NCBI GenBank assembly: GCA_033439795.1
Contig: JAUTDP010000017.1
Coordinates: 388,551-452,550 of the forward strand
Source of the DNA: Sordaria brevicollis
Taxonomy: Eukaryota; Ascomycota; Sordariomycetes; Sordariales; Sordariaceae
Length of the DNA stretch: 64,000 bases
Reading direction: 5' to 3'
The notes below the pieces were generated by a model. That model saw only the letters and a list, made by a program, of their open reading frames with translations. It searched no databases and was not told the DNA's origin. The position numbers and the translations under genes were made by a program. Below are positions 48,286 through 61,708 of the stretch, piece after piece (position 1 is the stretch's first letter; each line of letters opens with the position of its first letter).

Positions 48286-49729
48286 GAAGCAAGAATGGTG
48301 TTAGAGCAACTGCTCAAGTGGTGATTTTGCTGCTGGCGACAAATATCAAATTGATCCCAAAAAGATACACCGTTAAGAAAAAGCGAGTAAAAGGAGTAGC
48401 ATGAACGCCATTCACCAAAAATGCCGTCGGATCCCTTGTTTAACGCCGGTACATGGTTGGTTGTAAGACTTGGTGTTTGCTAGGTTGGAATGGTGGTGGT
48501 CCAGATTGCTTTTCGAGTCGCGGTTCTGGTTTGATATTGTTGTTTACTTGCATACCGGCTTTAGACTAGCGCCGTTGGCGGGGCAGGACAATTTAGATGG
48601 AGCTTGATTCTATTTCAGCCAACCAAAGCGCGTGGGAACCGTGAACTGCCATCCCTTTAGCGGTGCAAATGTATCATTTTTGCCAAGACCAAAAATACGG
48701 CTACCTTATTGGCTAATTTTTCTCCACAGCTACTTCTTGGCCAGAAAGCTACCTGAGCCTTGCAGCATTTTGCCTGGTTCTTGGCGAAGTTTTGATATAC
48801 CTCAAAGTAACTGAAGTAGAGAAAGGGTTTGCCAAGAAATGATACATTTGCACCGCTAAAGGGATTTGGAGAAGCTCGAGCCATCCCTTGCTCTCTGCTT
48901 CGGTTGTCGGGACTCGGGAGGGACTTCCTCTCGAACCTTGACGTCTGTTCAAGTTGTTGTCTTCGCCCATGCCTGGAGTAGTCGCGAGCGGCGTCGGAGG
49001 GCGGACATCGAACGCGGGCTGTGAGTGGTTCTCCGTCGCGTCTACCGGGAACACAGGGCAAGAGTGCTCCGTGTCTCCCGCCCCTCCAGGTCGATCGGAG
49101 GGGAAAGCGCTGAAGTGGAAGGCGGGGGAATGGAGAGGAGCATGGACCTTTCTCTCTCAAAAGGTACCACCCGCGGTACCCGCTTGCCCGCCTTTGCCCG
49201 CCTCGAGTCATGCCCTGGCAAGGTCCTGTTGCCGGCCGCTAGACCCGGCAGTAATCTGCATCATAGGCCGAGACGAGAAAAAAAAGTTGATGTCTGATCC
49301 GATCGCCCCTCTGCCGTGAACTCGTAGAAGGCCGAAAAGTGAAAGGGAAAGAGTCATTTACACGCCGTAGCATACCTGACGTTACCGTGAAATATTTATA
49401 TAGCCTTTGAGACATCGCATTTGGCTACGACTCGAATCTTGTCCATGACCCATCCCAATTGGACTCGACCTCACTGATTTGTTTTTTCTGTCGCCTTGCC
49501 CGGTTCAAGGGACTTTGTAGAATTCCACTTTTAAACCACTCTTTTTTTGTGTGCCTCGAATCCCGAGACCAGGACCAGGCCTAGGACCAGGACCGTACAT
49601 CTTCGACCGAGCCTCTGTCCCCATCCCCTCCTTTCAACCTCATTTCATATACCTCACGCAGCCTGTCGTCTTTTTGTTTTCCCACTACACCTTGCTGCGC
49701 TAGTCCACAAGGTATCGACACACACAATC
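48286..49729. other. Divergent intergenic region with a MITE-like element
   Basis: Lies between the start codons of the 941-aa gene (-) and clu-1 (+), and so holds both promoters. Besides the inverted-repeat element at 48651-48865, only overlapping short frames are present. Confidence 0.5.
48651..48865. mobile_element. MITE-like element with perfect 29-bp terminal inverted repeats
   Basis: The left arm at 48651-48679 begins ATCCCTTTAGCGGTGCAAAT. The right arm at 48837-48865 is its exact reverse complement over all 29 bases. The total is 215 bp with a 157-bp interior that has no coding capacity. The structure fits a short non-autonomous DNA transposon. No clear target-site duplication is visible; if the true ends are one or two bases inward, the palindromic AT could hide a 2-bp duplication. 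The element is too short for efficient RIP and shows no RIP bias. No second copy is seen in this window. Confidence 0.7.
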
Positions 49730-52700
49730 ATGGCGGACGCATCCCAAGCAACCACTCCCGCTGTCGAGGGTAAGAAGCCAACCCCAGAGATACCAACCGG
49801 ATGACAGAGTCCCAAGCACCACCCGTCGTACATGCCTCTATCAAACTCCAGACGAGAACAAGCCCCGGAATCTGTCATACCTACCTACCCACCCACCCAC
49901 CTGCCTGCCTGTCTGCCTACCTACCCGTTGCATGTATATATGCTATCCGCCAGACCTGCCGCCGTCCAGATTGTCGCTAACACAAGCTTCCTCTCCCAAC
50001 AGGCAACCCCGTCCCCGAGGTTCCCGAGACTCAGACGCCTCCCGCCGATGTCAATGGCACAACAGAACAGGAACAGACGGAGGAGGGCGCCGAGCAGGCC
50101 CTCGAGGACCAGCCCTTCGTCGTCACCATTGTTCTCCCCCACACCACCGAGACCCTTGATATCCCTGTATGTGTTCCATGACCGCATATCACCACCGAGT
50201 AACAAGGTTTCTAAGACGGCGCAAACAGGTGTCCCCTATGGAGCAGATCCATGAGATCCGCCAGTCGATAATCGAGCACCCCATCGCCATCGAGTTCTCT
50301 TGCTTCCATCTCGAGTTCAACGGCAAGAAGATCAACGACTTCATCCAGGTTTCCGACGTCGAGGGTCTTGAGAACGGCGCCCAGCTACACCTTGTCGAGG
50401 ATCCCTACACTGAGAAGGAGGCTCGCATTCACCTTATCCGCATTCGCGAGCTGATCGGCGCTTCCGGAGACCGCACCGATACCGTCCACGGCGTGCTTGC
50501 CGGCGTTTCCGTTCACGACGACATTGTGGTCGAGAACCCCGACGCCCCCGAGGCCGAGGTCAAGGAGTACGACTTCCAGGCTCCCGCCGATCTCGCCATC
50601 CTGCTCCCCAAGGAGACCGGCCCCGCCCCCAAGACCATCAAGTCCATCTCTCTGTCCCCATGGAACCCTCCTCCTGCCTACTGGAGGCAAAAGGGCCACC
50701 TTCTCTACCTCGTTGTCCAGACCAACGAGGGTGAGCAGCACCACGTCACCGCCCATGCCGGTGGTTTCTTCGTCAACAGGTGCAGCAACGCCAAGTTCGA
50801 CCCTCTTCCCAAGCCCGCCCCCAAGGATTGCGCTTCTCACTCTCTCTTCACCCTCCTCAAGAAGCTTTCTCCTTCTTTCGAGGAGTCTTTCAAGAAGTTC
50901 CAGGAGTTCTCGAGCCAGAAGGATCCCTTGGCCACCTTCCAGGTCGGCAACACCTTCCCCTCTGCGCCCTGGTTGGTTCCTTCCAACAACTCTTCTCTTA
51001 CCGCCCACGAGGCCGACAACACCCGCTCGCAGGAGACCTACCTCCTTGGCGGCGCCGAGAACGTCGACTCTTTGAGGGATTGGAACGAGGAGTTCCAGTC
51101 TGCCAAGGAGCTTCCCAAGGAGACCATCCAGGACCGTGTCTTCAGGGAGCGTCTTCTTGCCAAGCTCTTCGCTGACTACACCGATGCCGCTGCCCGCGGT
51201 GCCGTCCTTGTCGCTCGTGGCGAGGTCGCCCCTCTCAACCCTACTGAGGACAAGGATGCCCAGATATTTGTTTACAACAACATCTTCTTCTCTTTCGGCG
51301 CTGATGGTGTCGGCACTTTCACCAGCGAGGGTGGTGATGAGGCTGCCCGCGTTGCCACTGGCAAGGATGTTATTGGTGTCAAGCTCGTGAACCAGCTCGA
51401 CATTGACGGTCTCTACACCCCTGGCACCGTTGTTATCGATTATCTCGGTAAGCGCATTGTCGGCCAGAGCATTGTTCCTGGCATCTTCAAGCAGCCCGAG
51501 GCTGGTGAGAACCAGATTCACTACGGCGCTGTTGACGGTAAGGACATCGTTGCCGCTGATGAGCGCTTCGCTCCTTCTTTCGAGAAGCTTGCCACTGCTC
51601 TCCGCGTCAAGAAGCACGCCGTTTGGGACAAGGAGAACAAGCGCCACGATCTTGAGGCCAGTGTTGAGATGAAGGGTCTTCTCGGAACTGATGGACGCAA
51701 GTACGTCTTGGACCTGTACCGCATCACTCCCCTCGATATTGCCTGGATGGAGGAGAGCGGACCCGAGGGCTCCGAGTACCCTCACCGTATGACTGTCCTC
51801 CGCCCCGAGCTTGTTGAGGCTTTGGCCAAACAGAAGACCAGGGAGTACGTCCAGGCTGAGCTCCTCAAGCGCGGCATCATTAAGAAGCCCGAGGAGAAGA
51901 AGGAGGGCGATGAGGCTACCGAGGAGGCCAAGACTGAGGAGGCCAAGACCGAGGAGGGCGAGAAGTCTGAGGAGCCCAAGGCCGAGGAGACCAAGGCTGA
52001 GGAGACTGAGAAGACTGAGGAGGGTGCCGAGTCCACCGAAGTTGCCGAGAAGAAGGATGAGGAGGCCGCCAAGGAGGACGAGCGCATCGATATCAGCAAC
52101 TTCAAGTTCGCCTTGAACCCCGATGTGTTCAGCGGTCAGGTTCCTCAGACTGAGGAGGAGAAGGCCGAGATGGCCCAGGATGAGCAGGACGTCCGTGACG
52201 CTTGCACCTACCTCCGTGATTCTGTCATCCCTGCCCTTCTCAACGACCTGAAGGAGTCTGACATCAGCTTCCCCATGGATGGCCGTTCGCTCACCCGTCT
52301 TCTGCACCGCCGCGGTATTAACATGCGCTACCTCGGTAAGCTCGCTACCCTCTCTGAGGGTACCCGTGTCGCCTGTTTCCGTGAGCTCTGCGTTCGTGAG
52401 ATGATCGCCAGGGCTTTCAAGCACGTTGCCGCCAAGTACTTGAGGTACCTTCCTCTCCCTTTGACTTCGGCCTGCTTGGCCCACCTCCTCAACTGCTTCC
52501 TGGGCTTCGGTCTTAACTCTTCGCCCACCGCCGAGGTTGACGAGGAGCTCCGCAAGGTCTTCAGCGATGCCGACTACAGCTTCGAGAAGGTCACCCCTGA
52601 GAGCTTGAGGGAGGCTATGGACCAGGAGATCCTCCACCGCTTCAGGTTCACTCTCGAGGAGGGCTGGTTCAACCAGCTCCAGCACGTCCAGATGCTTCGT

Positions 52701-53888
52701 GAGGTTTCCCAGAAGCTCGGCCTCCAGATCCAGAACAAGAAGTACTCCTTCGTTGCCACCGAGGGCGAGGCTGAGCCTGTTGCTGAGAAGGCTGCTGCCC
52801 CTGCTCCTGCCCCCGTTGAGGATGGCAACAAGAAGAAGAAGAAGAAGAAGGCTGCTCGTGAGACCTCCCCTGTGGCTGCCGCTCCTGTTGTCAAGGTGCC
52901 CCACACCTTCAGCCCCGACGACTTCGTCAACGTTGTTCCCATCGTCAAGGACTCTACCCCCCGTAGCGCCCTTGCCGAGGAAGCTCTTGAGGCTGGCCGT
53001 CTCTCCATCTACCAGAACCAGAAGAAGCTCGGCGAGGACCTTCTCCTCGAGTCCCTCTCTCTGCATGAGCAGATCTATGGTCTCGTCCACCCCGAGGTCG
53101 CCCAGATGTACCACACTCTGTCCCAGCTCTACTACCAGCTGGGCCAGAAGGATGCTGCCGTCGAGCTGTCCCGCAAGGCCGCCATCGTTGCCGAGCGTAC
53201 CGTTGGCCTCGACTCTTCCGAGACTGTGTTGAACTACCTCAACCTCTCTCTCTTCCTCCACCAGCGTGGTGACAGCAAGCAGGCTCTGCTCTACGCCAGA
53301 CATGCTCTTGATCTCTGGAAGGTCATCTACGGCCCTGACCACCCCGATACCATCACCACCATGAACAACTATGCTGTCATGTTGCAGAGCATCAAGGCCT
53401 ACCACGAGTCTCGCCGCTGGTTCGAGGAGTCCCTCCGTGTGTGCAACAAGGTCTTTGGCGAGCAGACCGTCCACTCCGCCACCCTCCTGTTCCAGCTTGC
53501 TCAGGCGCTTGCCCTCGACCAGGACGCTAAGAAGGCCGTCGACCGCATGCGTGAGAGTTACAACATCTTCAAGACCCTCCTCGGTCCTGAGGACAAGAAC
53601 ACCAAGGAGGCTGAGCACTGGCTCACCCAGCTCACCCACAACGCCGTGTCCGTCGCCAAGGCCACCAAGGAGCTCCAGGCTCGCCGCGCGAAGGGTGGAC
53701 TCGGCTTCAGCCCTCGCAACGCCACCGCCGGTGCGGCTGGTATCGGCAGCGTTGTCCCCAGCGCCGTCGGTGTTGACAACCGCAACATCGATGAGCTCGT
53801 CAAGTTCGTCGAGAACAGCGACAAGAAGAAGGGCGGCAAGAAGTCCAAGGGACCCAGCAACCCCAAGAAGCGCGGCGGCAAGGCTTAA
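49730..53888 (+). CDS. clu-1: Clustered mitochondria protein (Clu1/Tif31)
   Basis: Exons 49730-49769, 50003-50166 and 50229-53888 give 1287 aa, all in phase; the start ATCATGGCGG is a strong context. CLU proteins are cytosolic, bind mRNAs for mitochondrial proteins and ribosomes, and control mitochondrial distribution; yeast Clu1/Tif31 also co-purifies with eIF3. Domains in order: ubiquitin-like CLU-N (about 45-140); the CLU domain (about 349-590), starting near LRDWNEEFQSAKELP; an acidic Glu/Lys repeat (about 630-686) made of EEAKTEE-like units; a CLU-central region (about 700-900); a run of Lys (about 936); TPR repeats (about 984-1206), for example YYQLGQKDAAVEL; and a Lys/Gly-rich C-terminus. 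Strong NNC codon bias suggests high expression. Intron 1 carries a simple repeat. Confidence 0.95.
49879..49926 (+). repeat. Pyrimidine-rich microsatellite in clu-1 intron 1
   Basis: Interrupted runs of ACCT, ACCC and TGCC tetranucleotides inside the 233-nt first intron (49770-50002). Length polymorphism is likely. Confidence 0.8.
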
Positions 53889-56598
53889 GCGTGTTGACTT
53901 GACCCTGTCATGTCTCTGTTAACGACGGTCCCGTGACTGCCATGTCATTGCTATTTGACTGAACCGTTACTTGATGTATATGATCATCCATTGTTATCCC
54001 ATCATCATCAAACAAAATTTAGGTACCGGACATGGCTGGCGTTCCTGGGCTTTGTGGGGCAACCTTTTTTGGAATTCTCTTGGCTGGTTGGCGTCTTTTT
54101 CAAAAGCAACTCTGTATGTACCTGTATTAACAAACAAATAAGGGGGCCCTCACGGAAAGAAAGGCCCAGCAAGTCATGGAAAGATATCCTTGTATATGGG
54201 AGAGTATGTAGAGTTTTCAAAAAGGGAAATATAAAAGGGAAAAGGTAGTTCGTTTAGAAGCATTTACAAAGCGGTCAAGAAGAGGAGGCACGCATACAGA
54301 CACTCTCCACTTTTTTTTTGTTATTGAATTTCACGTGTCGGTTTCTTTCATGATGGATGAGCGAGTGGTTCCAATGGCGAGTACCTTTTAAGAAGATATA
54401 GAGGATGCGGGTCCGTTGGCATAAACAAAAAAACAGATACCTTCGACTATTGCTTCACTCATATCTCCTAGTGTCATTCGAGAGGTAGGCCACATCCGAT
54501 GAGCCTTCACAAGATGCATCAAATAACGTGCAAAGTGACAGAGAAAGATCAGACAGCCGGCGATAGCATAGATTGAGGAGTAAGAACCAACCGACATCCT
54601 ACATATTCCACAACGGTTTCTGAGGAGGTGGCTGGAAGAGCTGAAGGGAAAAGAAGAAAAGAGACGAAAAGTTTGTTTACTTGCACAGTGCGCAAGAGCG
54701 ATATCTCCGCCTCCCCCTTTTGAACGTCATTCTCGACGGTGCTGTGGCCCAGGTCACACTGGCACACTGCTTCTTGAGTGCAGTGCAGTGCCGAATTACC
54801 GTTTCAGCGGTACCCTTCCGAAGACATCCCCGTGGGAAGGTCTTTGTTGGGTTAGATGTTTCACACCGAAAGGTAATCACAAAAGATTGGGGTAATTCGT
54901 GATGAAGAAGTACTAGAAACTATACCAACCTCAAACTTCCATCCCATATTCTCAGCAAGCCCGCCAACTTCCAAATATGTAACAGGATATCCAAATCGGA
55001 TCGAGGCTGGAGAGCGTCAGAAGTGCTCAGGTACCCGCCCCCGCCCCCAGACTCCGGCAAGGTGCAAGTCCCAGCCATACGCCAGCCATTCCCGTCAGTC
55101 ATGAAGATTCACAGTGCAATTGTGGGGATTCTCATACGGTATATCTTTACCCCTACAGAAGTGAACACTTCGGGGCGAGTGACATCCTCCATCGTCTCGT
55201 TTCTCATGCCCCCTGATTGATGTAAACAAACCTTTCCCGACCAGCGATCGAAATGTGTGCGGTGATTGCTTTGTTTGTGGTTTTCTGGAAGGGGAGATAG
55301 CTTGCTTGCAGATTCAAAGGGACATGAAAAACATGATCTCATTGTTGGAATACATGTTTTGATGCCTTTCCATCTTATACTTGTGAAACATAATCACCAT
55401 GTGAGCATTTGGAACTTCAAATGTTGGCGCTCACTGCACAACGCCGAACAGAGCGTCGTTGCATGCCTTTTTCTCTCGATAGCGACGGGAGCAAAGTGAT
55501 GACGAACAGAAGAAGTCCAGTGTTGGACGGAAGCTTAAGAGGCACGTGAATGATCCACCCTTGTTCGTTGCCCCGCTAAAATCCTGGCAATCTGACGCAG
55601 CCATTGGCCGGTTAGCTGGCCTGTGCCTGCTTCTGGCTTCTTCAATCCTGCATTCTGCGCATGCAGACCTCACGTCTCCCAATTGCGCACGCGAAAATCA
55701 CAGAACAAACCTGGGATTCGGAGAAGGGAAAGCGTCGCCGGGTCAATTGAACAAATCACTGCATCTTCAACGGTCACTTTTCAATCCGGTGTAGGTTTTT
55801 GAAATATATACCAAACATCCGGATCTACCTAACTCGAGACTTGACGTTCGACCATCAACCGTCAATCCACTTGCAAATCTTGACTGGCCCCAAGAAACGT
55901 TTACTTCTTTCTTGTTCAACCCCCACTCGATCCATTACTCACGCATTCAGCCAAATGGTTGAAGATTGGTCAAAGAAGGACAAGAAAGAAAAGAGCGTTC
56001 CCATATTCGACGCGCTCTCCTATTCATAAGTTGCACGGGAGCCCTTTGACGATCCCGAGGCCCGGGCCCCCTTTCTATTGTTCAGTTGTCTTCAACAAGA
56101 CTCGTTGACGTTGTCAGGTTGTCCCCAGCCTGCAGAAACATTGAACACTGGTCATTGGAACCTCGAAGGCTTGGCGGCCCCTTGCAGCATCTGCCATCAA
56201 CGCAGGGGATTGATTGACCGGGGCACTGCTCTAAAATCGATGGAACTTTGGAAAGATCAATAAATTTGTCGCAATCGATCTTCACATCCACACACGTTTC
56301 TTCACACGCAAAGGAACCGCACGCACACACCACCAATCCGGCACCTGCGCCGCCCTCCGATATTCTGGCAAATATTGATCACGTCTGCCAACGTCGCCAT
56401 CACTCCTCCGCTACAATACCTACCCCCGTTTGGTCTTGGTAGAGAGAAACAATAGATGCCTACCCACTTCCACCACCCGGGCCCCTGACGTTCTCTTGTT
56501 TACTTGCAAACATCTTTTCCACCCCTCCGTTTCCCGTCCCGAGCTCGACCAAATCCTCAACAACGAGCGCATGTGGTAGCGCTTTCTCCCACCCAACA
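53889..56598. other. Intergenic region, clu-1 to forkhead gene
   Basis: 2.7 kb between two plus-strand genes. A 69-codon minus-strand frame (54597-54388) starts with ATG and has one hydrophobic stretch, but nothing else supports it. Other frames are short and overlapping. The right part should contain the forkhead promoter and 5' UTR. Confidence 0.45.
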
Positions 56599-58975
56599 AT
56601 GTCGCCTTCACCACAGAAGCACACGGCGAGCTTCACAACAGCCGATCAGCAAAATCGCAGCGATCCAGTTGCTGGAGACTCGTCGCCATCGCGCCCCGCG
56701 AAGCGTCGCAAGAAGGTAAATCACCCTCTGCTCTGGCACACGCCCAGCTCCCCTCCTTTGCCACGCTTTGTTGCGACCATGCGCTCCTTTGACTGCCTCA
56801 TCCACATGTACTAACCAGACCATTCCTCTTTGCTGCAGGACGATGATGCGCCGACCGAACTCGCCGACGAGGCCGACTCGTCATTAGTCGCCGACCAGTC
56901 AGCCCTCGACATGAACGACGATGATCAGGTGGTCGCACGCGTGATACAATATCTCGAGATGCCCAAGAATGTCCAGGCCAGCAAGGACCACTCCAACAGC
57001 ATCCACGAGTCGAGCCAGGGCGTCCAGGCTTTTGCTAAAATCGCAGCCTTCGACTGGACCTATTACATCACCAGCCTCGACATTAACATCGGACGGTCTT
57101 CCGAACCCATACAAGGCGCTGCTGGTCCGACTCAGGAGGAAGACCCCAGCAAAGTGGTACACATCGATCTTGGACCCAACAAGCAGGTTTCTCGTCAACA
57201 TGCTCTCATCTACTTCAAACCTACAGAGGAGCAGTGGTGGTTACGCGTCAAGGGTCGCAATGCGCTCAAGGTAGATGGTGTTCCATGGAAAGTGGGAGAC
57301 GAGGGTCCTCTGAGAAGCGGCGAGGTCATCGAGATTGGCGGCATGGAGATGATGTTCGTGTTGCCGACCGACATCAGTGCTCTTCAGATCAAGAGGGACT
57401 ATCTCGAGCGAGCCGGCATTGTTCCTCCGGAGTTGCACACTTCTCCCCGTCAAGCCCGCCATCCCCTCCCCTCGGTTGGAGAAGCGGTGCATGCGTTCCA
57501 CCAGGCTATGTCTCCGTCCAACAAGGCCGCTCCCCGGAATCTCCAAGGATTACAAAAGGCATTGGCTCCAGCTCCTCCTGACTACAGGAGGGGCGTCACT
57601 CCTCCCCTCAACATTCCTCGGCCGCCGATGCATAGGACAGTTCAAGAAGGTCTGGCAGGGCCGCTTGTCATGACCAATGACCAGGTCGATCTTAGTCTCG
57701 ACGAAAACCAGCACATCAAGCCGCAGTTCAGCTACGCGCAAATGATCACCCAGGCAATCATGAACACAGAGGATCAGAAGCTCAATCTTTCTGGCATTTA
57801 TCAGTTCATCATGAACCGCTACTCGTACTATAGGCACCAACCCGCTGGTGGCTGGCAGGTACGTTTCTCGGTCGTTGCTGTAGCCTCGTATACTTGGATA
57901 TCTGACATACCTCTTTTGTAGAACTCGATTCGACATAATCTTTCGTTGAACAAATCATTCGAGAAGGTGGCAAGGTCGACAGATGAGCCCGGCAAGGGCA
58001 TGAAGTGGCAGATTGTTGCCGATGCCCGCGAAGACATGATCCGCAACGCATACCGAGGTGGTCGTGGTGGACACAGAGGCACCTCTAACCCAGCTTCTCC
58101 TAGTTCGCTGAACTACATCACGCAGGGCCCGAAGGACATGGCCGCTAAGGAGCCTACGTCGTCTCGCAAGCGAAAGATTTCGCCGTCCGACTCGCCACAA
58201 CCACAATCGCACCCTTCAATACGCGAGTCGCAATCAACGCCTGTGCGCGCCACCGCCCAGCGCAAACCTCTCCCTGACAACAAAGCGGAGGACGGTACAG
58301 ATGCTGCTAGTCCGCTGTCGACGATCCGGAAGCCCGCCACGACGATGAGTGGTACATCGGGGATGGTGGAGGAAACGCCTGCGTCGCCGACGTTGGGGTC
58401 ATCGTACCTGCAGGAAGATGGTGCGTCTCTCGTTACGCCGGCTCCAAACCGAGTTAATCCCCGGCTTGTACCCCCCAGCACGGCCCAACGGCCCAGCCAA
58501 CACATGCCGACCAGCTCACCCGCCCCGTTCTGGAGATATGCCGATATTTCAAGTACGCCGCTAAAGCCTGCTCCTCAGTACGACGCCAGCCCCTCCAAGG
58601 TGACGACGACCACCACGACACACGGGAACCTGCCATCGCAGAGCAGCAGCCCCCCGCCGCCGGCGCTGGCCCGGAGTAAGTCGCCTGCCGGGAGCGCAAG
58701 TCCTACGAGAACGACCAGCCGCGGCGCCACCGTTGGCGTAGACGAGCCCCCGAGCCCTATCGAGGAGGAGGACCGGGCTTTTGATCTTACCAAGTGAGTT
58801 GAAACTCTTCCCATTGGCGAATCTCGGTCCACATGTACTAACCATGACTGTCTCTAGGGGTTTCCAAAGCATCGGCAGCTATCATGCTCCTGTCAGCCGC
58901 GGCAAGGAGATTCAGCCGGCTTCGGCTACAAACGGCGATGTGCCGCCGCCCTCTATGGCGCCCTTGAGCTCTTAG
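56599..58975 (+). CDS. fkh1: Forkhead transcription factor with FHA domain (Fkh1/Fkh2 type)
   Basis: Exons 56599-56715, 56839-57858, 57922-58793 and 58858-58975 give 708 aa; every junction keeps phase. The FHA + forkhead layout is that of yeast Fkh1/Fkh2, nuclear activators of the G2/M gene cluster that also affect origins and silencing. Residues 1-39 end in a basic patch, RPAKRRKK. The FHA domain (about 117-215) has the phosphopeptide-binding signatures NIGRSSE and [10 protein letters not shown]. The forkhead winged helix (from about 333) starts [14 protein letters not shown]. The recognition helix [13 protein letters not shown] is encoded exactly after intron 2. The C-terminal 280 residues are Ser/Pro-rich with many SP/TP sites, as expected of a cell-cycle-kinase target. 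It converges with cdc48. Confidence 0.95.
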
Positions 58976-61708
58976 CAGAGTCCAGGACCGAGCGTGCAGG
59001 CTCATCAACCGACTTCAAGAAGTATACATCGCTGCCAGGATGTGACATGCGCTTTGTCATTCTCCTGAGTGGGCTTTGTTCATGCGACCTTGACTCTTCT
59101 TCTTCAGTTCTCTACTTGTCGTCTTTCTGCATCATCTTGAACAACATTAATCCAGTTTTTATCCTCAAAGGTTCATTCATCACTTTGTCAGGTCGGCTTT
59201 TTGTGTTTTACTAGTTTGTGTGTGATACCATATGGAGTGGGCCCGGTAATTACAACAGCAGGAAGTTCTCGACGGTCGTACTGCTTTCAACGCGCAGTGT
59301 CTCCTTTGTTCAAAATTTTGCCAGCTTGAGTCATTAGGAGGTCAAGTCGTTGGTTGTGGTGGAAGTCAAACACAAATGGAAAGAAGACGAAAATTCGACG
59401 CCGAAAGTTTGCGAGGGAGGAAGGCTAAAGTGTTACAGCAATCGACATCTTTCCCAACTATCGGTCAGGCGATTTGGGTTGGGCCAGTTCAGTTCAGTAT
59501 TGTTTACGTCGGAGATCATTGTCTTCTTCCCCTAACTTTCCTACTACTCAACGGTGTTTATTCAAGGGGTGGCAGGTCTTTTGTGTTTTGACATTGATAT
59601 CCCAATTTGCGGTCTATTCTTTCCTCATTTTTCTTCATATGGGTCCAGGATTTAGTGGGTGGCTATCTTCAGAAAAGATTGTGTGAATCGGGCAATGAGA
59701 TAGGAAGGAGGTGGATTACCAAGGCCTGAGACGTGGAATGGGATAAGTCAGGGAAAGAGGGCAAGAGGATTGAAACACAAAAGGTTGACAGCGAGGCCTC
59801 TGGTTGATGGGGGCTTAGGGATGTTAGGATATGGTGGGAGATAAAGCTGGAAGTATATTTTGAAGGCACTCTCATGGAAGACGGACGGAGGCTCGAGGGA
59901 AGGTAGCAGCATAGCCAAGAATTCAAAGGTCTTCACTGAACATTTACAACACAGTAGTTATTCCTGAGCCGAAGCAGCTAAGTAGTAACACAAACAGTAT
60001 GTGCAAGTCGATGTCAAATGATGATCATCCTTCCTCACTCTTTGTTCACAAATACCGGTACAGAATCGGTATTTCTAGGTCAACAGAGATAGGTGCTTCG
60101 GGACGAACACCCTGTCTGTCATGTCTGTCTACCTAGCATCGATAATAGATGAGGTACCGCTCGCATATGGATACTCGATAAGCATACATAATGTCCCCAG
60201 AATTTTATCACCAACAAATGAACGTCATCCTCGACACACCGAGAGAAGCCCGACGGGGCTCTCAACTACAGTAACATGTTGTAAGCCTCGGTCCGGGTAT
60301 TCCCAGGCACGCTTCCCGTGTCTCGGCCCGATATTTACTAACATATCCTGAGGAAGGGCCGTGTTGAGATTTATATCTCAAGCAACGGATATGCAATCGG
60401 CAGAGCACATGATTGATTCGGCTTTAGTATTTACGCTCATGATGCTATTAGGAGTTGTGAAGTTGTCATAAAAATTGGTGAAGAAAAGCAGCTAAGAGCC
60501 TAGTACCATGGTAATTGCTGATAGATAATGTGTTTACCTCTCAGTCAACCACGTTTTGGTCCCATCCCACCTTTTGCCCAACGGTATACCTACTTACCAC
60601 GTGGTGGGAGAAGTTACCTGATATGCTTGAGATGAGGGTTATATTGAGAACCCTAGTGGTATGTTGCATCGGTTCATCAAACACTTGCTTGGGCTTTTTT
60701 TTTTTATTTTATGACCGCGATGTTCAATGGTTTTGTGGTATATAAGTAGGTTTGGTTTCAAAAGGCATCAGCTCGGCACAACCCTTTCCCACAGCAATCT
60801 TAGTCTCTGAGCTCTCGGATACTGGAACTCTGCCGATACTCCTTACCTAGGTATACCTCGAGGTTTTGCCATCGGAACACATCCCGAACAAGCACTCGGG
60901 TACGACTTCCCATGCCACCCACCCGGTCCTTCCCTTTCTTCGTTCATAAAGACAGACGTCGAGAAGTCTGCAACTTCCCTTTTAACGTAGGCTAGAGCGT
61001 TCCTTCCTTCTGATAACGTCATCAGTCTTTCCTAATTTACTTATATCGCTGGCGGATGCCGCGCTTAACCGACTCGTCATTGATCCGACCAATTTGAACT
61101 CGGGAACCGGAAGGCAATTGTGGAAATCGGCCATATACCGTCTGTCGGAATTACCTAGGGTCGAAGGATGGAATACATAGTAAAATTTGGAGAAGATTGT
61201 TGATGGGCTAGGGAAGGCGGTTGAACGAGCGTTCAAGAAATTTGGTGGAACTTGAGGGCCGGAAAAAAAGGACACAGAGCTAATGCTCCAAACTGCATCT
61301 ACGGGTACACAGCTGCATGGATAAATTAAACACGAAGTTACCAAGCTTGAAGGACAAGTCATTGCTTAATCATGTATCTCATTTATCGAGAGGAGCCCGC
61401 TATGGCGCTATACGCTACGTCTACTTGACGCACGCTTCTCTCACCTCGATTTTCTCCTATCTGTCTAAGAGTAAACTCTGATAAGTAGAAATGTCATATA
61501 CCTCGCGCTCCACTGCTATAGACCGGCCTTATGTGGCCAGGCAAAAGAGAATATGCCAACGCATCCTGCATCAGCATTCAGAAAGAACAGCTCGTTAACT
61601 CCTTTCCTTTGAGCGCATATTAACATACAAGTAGAGGCCAAGGCTAACGGGAGACTGTTCTAATACCGAGTCTTCCCGTCCTTGGACCCCCTCTCAAATT
61701 CCTCCCCT
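58976..61708. other. Convergent intergenic region, forkhead gene and cdc48
   Basis: 2.7 kb between two 3' ends, long for a convergent pair. I see only short frames on both strands (for example 60121-60351, 61362-60982), a T-rich tract near 60690 and the 3' UTRs. No tRNA or known RNA could be recognised, though an unannotated non-coding transcript is possible. Confidence 0.45.

Noticed and set aside
50385..53639. 1084-codon open frame antisense to clu-1
   Set aside because: It is a mirror of the strong NNC codon bias of clu-1, which removes stops from the opposite strand. The translation is Leu/Val/Gly-rich with no domain, while the sense strand encodes a full Clu1 protein.
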